This document shows, in pieces, positions 49,914 to 55,481 of a DNA stretch of 55,481 nt; position 1 is the stretch's first letter, and the number at the start of each line of letters is the position of its first letter. Source of the DNA: Levilactobacillus brevis ATCC 14869 = DSM 20054 (GTDB taxonomy: Bacteria > Bacillota > Bacilli > Lactobacillales > Lactobacillaceae); the NCBI RefSeq assembly GCF_001433855.1, contig NZ_AZCP01000001.1:47146-102626 (forward strand). The letters run 5' to 3'. The notes beneath the pieces were generated by a model, which saw only the letters and a program-made list of their open reading frames with translations, did not search any database and was not told the origin of the DNA. The position numbers and the translations under genes were made by a program.

Positions 49914-51173
49914 TTAGGCATTGGTATTTAAACCAGCTGCTTTAATCCAGTAAGCTTTATTATTTAAGACAATGCGATACCAAGTTGAGCCATCGCTGGC
50001 TTTGTTACCTTGTTTGTTGACCGTTACCTTGGTTCCGGTACCAAAGTCTTGCGTATGTGCCGTTGTCTTGGATAGATAAGTTGAATTGAGTACATGGTTG
50101 TACATCGCGTAATTTTGAGAATTGTTAAGTGTCATGGTTCCACTGGCGTCACTGTAAGTGACCTTGGGAAAGTTCAAAACCTTGCTATATACCCAGTACT
50201 TCGTAGTGGCATTCTTACTGAAGCGGATGCGATACCAAGTGCCGCTCCAACCACCTTTTTTGACACCACGACTATCGACATAGACCTTGGCACCTTTGTG
50301 ATCAGCACTCAAGCGACCCCAGCCGATTTTGTAAGCACCACTGGTTCCCTTAACATGATTGTAGACGGTCCAATTGGTGTAATTATTGGCTAAAGTTGCG
50401 GTTTCGTTATTACTCCCGTGATTGTAAGTGACCGTCTTTTTAGTAGTCGGTGTCGTGTGATCCGTTGACGTATCTGTATTGTTATCCGCCGGATCATCTG
50501 TTGATGTGGATGACCCTGATAACTTGGCGTACTGCGTATTTACGAGACTAACAAAGTCTGTCATAGTGTAAGTCGTCCCAAAGTAGGTACTGGCGTTACT
50601 CTTCCAATAACCATCCGGATCGGTATGATTGGTTCCGCCAAGGCGATTGGAGACATCATGATGGGAAAGAACCGTGGTGTAACGCTTAGGCGTGAGCCCA
50701 TTTTGCTTTAAAATATAGGCCGTGTAGTAGGCGGCGTTGTTCAATTCAGAGGCGAAGGCCGCTTTAGAATGAACCTCAACTTGTTCAAACTGCACATACC
50801 GTGCATTGGCTACGGGACCAGCACCCCAAGATAAGTATTTGGTGTTGGCAATATTAATAATGTGACTGGCGTCGACAAACGTGTGTACGAAAGCTGCCGA
50901 ATAATTATTTTTCATATAGGCAATTTCATTATAGATTGTGGAATTGGGGTTGGCTGTTTCATGGACCACAACCCCTTCCGGTTTATTATAGCGATAACTG
51001 TTCTTAGGAAAGGTTGACCAAATTGAGCTAGTAATTTTAGGTGTCGCATAATTTTGATTAGCGATGTACGTATTAATTGAATTGGCGCTAGCCGAAGTGT
51101 TGGACCAAAAGAGCCCAAAACAACCGGCGGTAATGGCGATTCCCCGAACCGCCCAACGTTGCCATTTTTTCAT
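49914..51173 (-). CDS. Secreted N-acetylmuramoyl-L-alanine amidase with SH3/GW modules
   Basis: A 419-residue exported autolysin. Residues 1-31 are a signal peptide. The amidase_2 domain (about 45-215) shows Val-Val-Val-His-Glu-Thr-Ala-Asn (zinc His), and Leu-Ser-His-His-Asp-Val-Ser and Asn-His-Thr-Asp-Pro-Asp-Gly-Tyr-Trp. A Ser/Thr/Asp linker (about 220-245) leads to two GW/SH3-like modules (Gly-Thr-Trp-Tyr-Arg-Ile and Ser-Thr-Trp-Tyr-Arg-Ile). It should cleave the amide bond between MurNAc and L-Ala, for cell separation or turnover. GGAGGAGC site. It uses a different wall-binding module than the prophage lysin. Confidence 0.92.
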   Translation of the reverse strand: MKKWQRWAVRGIAITAGCFGLFWSNTSASANSINTYIANQNYATPKITSSIWSTFPKNSYRYNKPEGVVVHETANPNSTIYNEIAYMKNNYSAAFVHTFVDASHIINIANTKYLSWGAGPVANARYVQFEQVEVHSKAAFASELNNAAYYTAYILKQNGLTPKRYTTVLSHHDVSNRLGGTNHTDPDGYWKSNASTYFGTTYTMTDFVSLVNTQYAKLSGSSTSTDDPADNNTDTSTDHTTPTTKKTVTYNHGSNNETATLANNYTNWTVYNHVKGTSGAYKIGWGRLSADHKGAKVYVDSRGVKKGGWSGTWYRIRFSKNATTKYWVYSKVLNFPKVTYSDASGTMTLNNSQNYAMYNHVLNSTYLSKTTAHTQDFGTGTKVTVNKQGNKASDGSTWYRIVLNNKAYWIKAAGLNTNA

Positions 51174-51446
51174 ATTTATTTGCTCCTCCTGTTGATAACT
51201 ATTTTTAAAATAGACTTAACGCAACGCCTAAAGTATAACTTATTTAAGGAACTTTGAATATTCAAAGGATTTTGGAAGAAAAAACATAATCGTTCGTTAA
51301 TTACGCTGCATTATTTGAAATTCCCTTGAAAACAAGCATTAAATTTAGTTTTTAACCGAAAAATGAAAATAATGGGCATTAAAGTTCGCGTTTACTCGTT
51401 TGTTTCAAACTTTTTACATTTGTGTTGCGAGGAAAGGAGACTTTAC
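51174..51446. other. Promoter region between divergent genes
   Basis: AT-rich, no gene. I see no strong hairpin or repeat other than the palindromic GAATATTC near 51256. Confidence 0.35.
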
Positions 51447-51475
51447 TTGCTTCATCTAAGTGATTTGGCTATAAT
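51447..51475 (+). promoter_or_regulatory. Promoter of the DUF2187 gene
   Basis: TTGCTT and TATAAT with a 17-base spacer, 31 bases before the ATG. Confidence 0.75.
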
Positions 51476-51506
51476 TAAACTTTGCAAATGAAAGGAGCGA
51501 CGAACA

Positions 51507-51728
51507 ATGGCTGAAATTAAAATTGGCGATTACGTTGCGGCAGAAAAGTTTGGTCCTCTCGAACATGATTTTACGGGAGAAGTTACCAAAGTGTATGATA
51601 ATTCAGTTTTAGTTGAAATCCGAGAGTATGATCCTGCAGATAAAACGGCGGTCGGCGATATGAATAACCGGGCGGTTGTGCGAAAGACCGCTGCAAAAGT
51701 GACCGGTCACGTCGCAGACGAAAACTAG
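51507..51728 (+). CDS. DUF2187 family protein
   Basis: A 73-residue soluble protein that resembles a KOW/SH3-like small barrel: Ile-Lys-Ile-Gly-Asp-Tyr-Val, Phe-Thr-Gly-Glu-Val-Thr-Lys-Val-Tyr-Asp-Asn-Ser-Val-Leu-Val-Glu and Asn-Asn-Arg-Ala-Val-Val-Arg. These match DUF2187 of Firmicutes. AAAGGAGCG site. Function unknown; a nucleic-acid role is only suggested by the fold. Confidence 0.82.
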   Translation: MAEIKIGDYVAAEKFGPLEHDFTGEVTKVYDNSVLVEIREYDPADKTAVGDMNNRAVVRKTAAKVTGHVADEN

Positions 51729-51806
51729 TTTTTTAAAAACTTTTTGAATTTATTTTCAAAAAATGATGACAACCCACAGATGGTATGCTATACTTTTCTG
51801 TGTTGT

Positions 51807-51877
51807 GCGGGTGTAGTTTAGTGGTAAAATTCAAGCTTCCCAAGCTTGCGTCGCGGGTCCGATTCCCGTCACCCGCT
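51807..51877 (+). tRNA. tRNA-Gly(CCC)
   Basis: 71 bases. Acceptor GCGGGTG / CACCCGC, anticodon stem CAAGC / GCTTG with loop TTCCCAA (anticodon CCC), T arm CGGGTCCGATTCCCG. CCA not encoded. ATGACA and TATACT 17 bases apart lie just upstream. Confidence 0.93.
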
Positions 51878-51888
51878 TTCGAATGTAG

Positions 51889-51914
51889 GCGGCCAACATG
51901 GTCGTCTTTCTTAT
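51889..51914 (+). terminator. Terminator after tRNA-Gly
   Basis: GGCGGCC pairs (two G-U) with GGTCGTC around AACAT and is followed by TTTCTT. A CGAAT / ATTCG pair extends it. Confidence 0.6.
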
Positions 51915-51934
51915 TATTCGAAAGCTTTCACCAT

Positions 51935-52125
51935 CACTGGATTAGTAATTTAAGTGGTTTCTCCTCAGCAAGTCCGGGTAGCTGTAAGCCGGAAGGGAAC
52001 CTTTAAATGAACGGGCCAGTGGCGACTAATTTAATTCAATCATTTAAGTGGACTTTAAAGTCAATTAGAGTGGTACCGCGGGTAATCTCGTCTCTTACAA
52101 GTATTTTTGTAAGGGGCGTTTTTTT
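51935..52125 (+). promoter_or_regulatory. T-box leader of argS
   Basis: The T-box sequence AGAGTGGTACCGCGGG (52067-52082) is followed by a terminator (CGTCTCTTAC / GTAAGGGGCG, 52089-52118, then seven Ts). Upstream, ATTAGT (about 51941) and ACTAAT (52025-52030) can form the base of Stem I, and CCGGG...GCTG...GCCGG fits its upper part. A CGA (52023-52025) at the edge of the lower loop is a possible Arg specifier, but I am not certain of it. Uncharged tRNA-Arg should stop termination and turn on argS. Confidence 0.85.
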
Positions 52126-52199
52126 GTTCCCGGAGTCGTTTGGTGTAAACTAAAATTGATTTACTAACTAATTAACAACCTTTCAAAGGAGGAGTATCT

Positions 52200-53891
52200 A
52201 TGGACTACAAACAAATCGTAACGGCAGCCTTGAGTGACGCTTTAGCAGGTCAATTAACGCGTGACGAAATTGCTAGCAAATTGGAACGGCCAAAGACATC
52301 TGATAAAGGGGACATGGCGTTCCCGACATTTACATTAGCTAAGCTCTTGCACCAAGCTCCCCAACAAATTGCACAAGACTTAGCGGAAAAGCTAGATAAA
52401 ACTAGTTTTGAAAAGGTGGAAGTTGTGGGGCCTTACTTGAACTTCTTCTTTGATAAAGGGGCGTACAGTGCCGAAACTTTGCAGACCGTGTTGACTGCTG
52501 GTGCTGACTATGGGCAAAACGACGATGGTCAAGGCGGTAATGTGCCAATTGATATGTCGTCACCCAACATCGCGAAGCCAATGTCGATGGGTCACTTACG
52601 GTCAACGGTAATTGGAAATTCAATTGCTGAAATCTTAACTAAAAATGGGTACCATCCCATCAAGGATAATCATTTAGGTGACTGGGGAACCCAATTTGGG
52701 AAGCTCATCACGGCCTACAAGTTGTGGGGGAACGAAGCCGATGTTAAGGCAGATCCCATCAATAAGTTGGTGGAATATTACGTTCGGTTCCATAAAGAAG
52801 ATGTTGATAAACCGGAACTTGATGATACGGCACGGGAATGGTTCCGGAAGCTTGAAAATGGGGACGAAGAAGCCCATGAACTGTGGCAATGGTTCCGGGA
52901 TGCTTCTTTACAGGAATTTAACGATGTCTACGAAAAATTAGGCGTGACGTTTGATACCTTTAATGGTGAAGCCTTCTACAATGATAAGTTGGAGGAAGTT
53001 GTCCAGATTCTTAAGGACAAAAACTTATTGGTTGAATCTCAAGGAGCACAAGTGGTTGATTTGAGTAAATACAACTTGAATCCTGCTTTGATCTTGAAGA
53101 GCGACGGTGCTTCACTCTACATCACCCGGGATATTGCAACGGCCCTTTATCGAGACCGGACGTATCATCCAGCTAAGAATTTATACGTCGTGGGCTCAGA
53201 ACAGACGTACTACTTTAAGCAATTAAAAGCAGTGTTGCAAGAAATGGGCGTGCCATCAGCTGATGACCTGGAGCACATTCCATTCGGCTTAATCACGGTT
53301 GATGGTAAGAAACTGTCAACGCGTTCTGGCCGTATCATTTTGTTGGCTAAGGTTTTGGATGAATCCGTTAAATTGGCGGCTGAAGAAATCAATGAAAAGA
53401 ACCCAGATTTGGCGAATAAGGATGAAGTTGCCCAACAAGTTGGTGTTGGTGCCATTGTCTTTGGCGATTTGAAGAATGAACGAACCAATAACATTGATTT
53501 CGTATTGGCCGATCAATTGAAATTCGAAGGCGAAACGGGACCTTACGTCCAATATTCACATGCCCGAGCTGAAAGTATTTTACGTAAGGCTGGTAAGGTG
53601 ACTATTACGACTGATGGCAACCAAATATCGGATCCAGAAGCTTGGGACACCATTAAGACGCTAGCTGATTTTCCAGCTATGGTTAAGATGGCCTGCGATG
53701 AGTTTGAACCATCTGTGATTGCGAAGTATGCGATTCGGTTGGCGAAGACATTTAACAAATATTATGCACACTCAAAGATTCTGACGGAAGACGCCGAGTT
53801 GCCTGCACGGTTGGCTCTAGTTAAGGCAGTTTCCACTGTGTTAAAAGAATCCCTACGGCTATTAGGTGTTCAAGCACCTGACGAAATGTAG
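52200..53891 (+). CDS. argS: Arginyl-tRNA synthetase
   Basis: A 563-residue class I synthetase. The HIGH-type motif is in Ser-Pro-Asn-Ile-Ala-Lys-Pro-Met-Ser-Met-Gly-His-Leu-Arg-Ser-Thr, the KMSKS-type region is Gly-Lys-Lys-Leu-Ser-Thr-Arg-Ser-Gly, and the Tyr-Val-Gln-Tyr-Ser-His-Ala-Arg block is the usual one before the anticodon domain. Length normal. GGAGGAG site; T-box upstream. Followed by its own terminator, then argR. Confidence 0.97.
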   Translation: MDYKQIVTAALSDALAGQLTRDEIASKLERPKTSDKGDMAFPTFTLAKLLHQAPQQIAQDLAEKLDKTSFEKVEVVGPYLNFFFDKGAYSAETLQTVLTAGADYGQNDDGQGGNVPIDMSSPNIAKPMSMGHLRSTVIGNSIAEILTKNGYHPIKDNHLGDWGTQFGKLITAYKLWGNEADVKADPINKLVEYYVRFHKEDVDKPELDDTAREWFRKLENGDEEAHELWQWFRDASLQEFNDVYEKLGVTFDTFNGEAFYNDKLEEVVQILKDKNLLVESQGAQVVDLSKYNLNPALILKSDGASLYITRDIATALYRDRTYHPAKNLYVVGSEQTYYFKQLKAVLQEMGVPSADDLEHIPFGLITVDGKKLSTRSGRIILLAKVLDESVKLAAEEINEKNPDLANKDEVAQQVGVGAIVFGDLKNERTNNIDFVLADQLKFEGETGPYVQYSHARAESILRKAGKVTITTDGNQISDPEAWDTIKTLADFPAMVKMACDEFEPSVIAKYAIRLAKTFNKYYAHSKILTEDAELPARLALVKAVSTVLKESLRLLGVQAPDEM

Positions 53892-53928
53892 GAAGAAACA
53901 CGCAACTAGCTGTCGTTAGGCAATGAAT

Positions 53929-53958
53929 GACTCAAGACAAACGTCTTGGGTCTTTTTT
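53929..53958 (+). terminator. Terminator after argS
   Basis: GACTCAAGAC / GTCTTGGGTC and six Ts. Confidence 0.95.
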
Positions 53959-54125
53959 GGTGGGCACACGTCAAGATGGCGGTTATTAAATGTGCATGTA
54001 AATTTAGGAAAATGTGAATTTATGCGGAAAATAGCGAATGTAAGGGGCCTCTTTTGCGTTTATAATGAATATTTGCTAAAATAATGGTCGTAGTTATGCA
54101 AGAATATACGAGGGGGGTTGTTTTA

Positions 54126-54593
54126 GTGAAAAAGAGTATTCGGCAAGAACGTATCGAACGTCTGATTAACCAATATCCAATCGGAACCCAGGAGGAATTA
54201 ATGGAGCACCTTGAGGATGTGGGTATTCAGGCCACTCAGGCAACCATCTCTCGAGATATTCGCGAAATGCAGATTGTAAAAGCGCAAGATGGACATGGGC
54301 ATTTGCGCTACACGATTTTTAAAGTGGGCAACCGCAGTGAAGAAGAGCATCTGCGTGAAACCATTAATGAAGTAGTCATTGGCTTAACTCAAGTGGATTT
54401 TGTTAATGTGTTGAAAACACTACCTAGTAATGGGAACCTGTTGGCCGCAATTTTTGATGATTTAAACTTACCAGAGATTGTGGGAACGCTGGCAGGTCAC
54501 GATACAATCCTGATTATTAGTGCTAATGCAGATGTTGCCAAGCAGCTTCATGATAAAATTGCTGCTGAAATGAATCCGGAAATTATCCACTAA
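54126..54593 (+). CDS. argR: Arginine repressor
   Basis: A 155-residue ArgR/AhrC. The N-terminal winged HTH has Gln-Ala-Thr-Ile-Ser-Arg-Asp-Ile-Arg-Glu-Met; the C-terminal domain has Gly-His-Asp-Thr-Ile-Leu-Ile-Ile, the arginine-binding region (usually Gly-Asp-Asp-Thr). Here the first Asp is His, so ligand binding may differ. GTG start at 54126 with GAGGGGGG; the upstream ATG at 54084 lacks a site. ARG-box-like half sites (TGTGAAT near 54013, ATGAATA near 54065) lie upstream, but the match is weak. Confidence 0.92.
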   Translation: MKKSIRQERIERLINQYPIGTQEELMEHLEDVGIQATQATISRDIREMQIVKAQDGHGHLRYTIFKVGNRSEEEHLRETINEVVIGLTQVDFVNVLKTLPSNGNLLAAIFDDLNLPEIVGTLAGHDTILIISANADVAKQLHDKIAAEMNPEIIH

Positions 54594-54600
54594 TTGTTGA

Positions 54601-54641
54601 TAGAATATGTCATGGCGCCTAGCTGGACATGTTCTTTTTTT
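54601..54641 (+). terminator. Terminator after argR
   Basis: AGAATATGTC / GACATGTTCT and seven Ts. Confidence 0.85.
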
Positions 54642-54758
54642 ATCGTAATGACGGTTAAGCTATTTTAAAGGTTCATAAAGTTTCGCCTAAATGCGGGTGC
54701 GAACACAGGTTTATGCTAGAATTGTTTTATTACAATTGAAATAAGAAGAGGCTATTTT

Positions 54759-55481
54759 ATGAATAACCAACAACCTAATCAGACCTTTTGGTCAGGTTTC
54801 AAAATACGTTTTAGACGCTTCTGGCGACGGTTTCAGCTTACTCGTTGGTTAATCGTTATTTTTCTCACGATTGTGTTTGTCATGAGTGCTTATTTAACCT
54901 TTATGGCAAAGACTGCCAATGTGGGGGATTTGAAAGCGGCCCTGGAAAATCCAACGCAAATTTATGATCGTCGAAATAAAAAGGCGGGAACCCTGTATTC
55001 TCAAAAGGGGACATATGTGCCGCTGACGAACATCTCAACTAACGTCCAGCAAGCTGTCATCTCGACAGAAGATCGGAACTTTTATCATGAACATGGCTTT
55101 TCCGTCAAAGGGATTGGCCGCGCGTTTTTCCTGTACGCTAAAAATAAAGTTTTACGGCAGAATTATATTAGTGGCGGGGGAAGTACGCTGACCCAGCAAC
55201 TGGTAAAAAATGCTTATTTGACCCAGGAACAAACATTTACGCGGAAATTTAAAGAGTTATTCCTGTCAGTTGAGGTCGAAAATGTATATAGCAAAAAGGA
55301 CATTTTATCAATGTACCTCAATAATGCTTACTTTGGTAACGGTGTTTGGGGGGTACAGGATGCTGCTAAACGGTATTTTGGTAAATCGGCAGCTAACTTA
55401 ACCGTCCCAGAAGCTGCTGTTTTGGCGGGGATGCTAACCTCACCGAGTGCCTATAATCCAGTTGATCACCCTCAAGCGTCA
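54759..55481 (+). CDS. Class A penicillin-binding protein (N-terminal part)
   Basis: The first 241 residues of a bifunctional PBP, cut by the window edge. A basic N-terminus and one membrane span (about residues 31-52) are followed by a GT51 glycosyltransferase: Ser-Thr-Glu-Asp-Arg-Asn-Phe-Tyr-His-Glu-His-Gly (catalytic Glu), Gly-Gly-Ser-Thr-Leu-Thr-Gln-Gln-Leu-Val-Lys-Asn and Gly-Val-Gln-Asp-Ala-Ala-Lys-Arg-Tyr-Phe-Gly-Lys. It polymerises lipid II into glycan strands; the transpeptidase domain lies outside the window. GAAGAGG site. Subtype (PBP1a/2a) not decidable, 2A likely. Confidence 0.92.
   Translation, partial: MNNQQPNQTFWSGFKIRFRRFWRRFQLTRWLIVIFLTIVFVMSAYLTFMAKTANVGDLKAALENPTQIYDRRNKKAGTLYSQKGTYVPLTNISTNVQQAVISTEDRNFYHEHGFSVKGIGRAFFLYAKNKVLRQNYISGGGSTLTQQLVKNAYLTQEQTFTRKFKELFLSVEVENVYSKKDILSMYLNNAYFGNGVWGVQDAAKRYFGKSAANLTVPEAAVLAGMLTSPSAYNPVDHPQAS

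Noticed and set aside
1-55481. CRISPR arrays, insertion sequences and rRNA genes
   Set aside because: I looked for regularly spaced direct repeats, transposase motifs with inverted ends and rRNA sequence and found none.

Overview
The window is a chromosomal segment of a low-to-mid GC Lactobacillaceae member. Supporting signs are a lactobacillus-type lysis cassette, a SAM-III (SMK) leader before metK, a T-box before argS, two Asp23 proteins with an AmaP anchor, DUF5776 wall repeats, a deoxynucleoside kinase and a GH65 phosphorylase with beta-phosphoglucomutase. A D-aspartate ligase-like ATP-grasp gene next to an aspartate racemase suggests an L-Lys to D-Asp peptidoglycan bridge, as in Levilactobacillus or Lacticaseibacillus, rather than the direct mDAP cross-link of L. 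plantarum. Genus assignment is inference.

Layout. 1-4512 is the right end of a prophage: a cut-off structural gene, a twice-repeated module (32-codon micro-ORF plus a 160-residue protein), a coiled-coil protein, two CD1375-like small proteins, two holins, and a GH25 endolysin with DUF5776 repeats. 4671-6643 is an alkaline-shock/envelope-stress operon. 7019-11947 holds mostly minus-strand genes: an SSB-like protein under a LexA-type box, a UspA protein, a secreted metzincin, a YbjQ protein and uncharacterised proteins. 12044-17121 carries riboswitch-controlled metK, an EmrB/QacA-like exporter, a DUF960 protein, a deoxynucleoside kinase and a Cof-type phosphatase. 17135-20533 is a phosphorolytic disaccharide operon (GH65 and pgmB). 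20753-28860 mixes a 2-hydroxyacid dehydrogenase, a probable minus-strand sRNA with C-rich loops, a CPBP protease, an OhrR-type regulator, VanZ and YbjQ-like proteins, tRNA-Leu, a short UvrA paralogue and small proteins. 29190-33713 encodes two exported surface proteins (LRR-DUF5776 and a pectate-lyase-like/WxL-type adhesin). 34120-36366 has a C69 dipeptidase and an FLP-type Crp/Fnr regulator. 36510-40504 is the amidotransferase, D-Asp ligase and Asp racemase cluster. 40583-48848 is the most unusual locus: a complete ascorbate/galactitol-type PTS (EIIA, EIIB, EIIC) with transketolase, a second full-length Enzyme I and a PRD/EIIB/EIIA regulator. 48912-51173 has small enzymes and a secreted amidase. 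The window ends with DUF2187, tRNA-Gly, T-box-argS, argR and the start of a class A penicillin-binding protein.

How the parts work together. The PTS operon looks like a self-contained uptake and pentose-phosphate entry system. Its EI could feed phosphate (through an HPr encoded elsewhere) to EIIA, EIIB and the regulator, and two tandem GTGCAC-N3-TTGCAC repeats upstream are the obvious regulator site. The asnB, ligase and racemase genes can together make, attach and amidate the D-Asp bridge. Several RNA-level controls are visible: a SAM-III leader, a T-box, a terminator placed ahead of an adhesin gene, and candidate sRNAs. All functions are read from sequence patterns and family knowledge; no searches were run.
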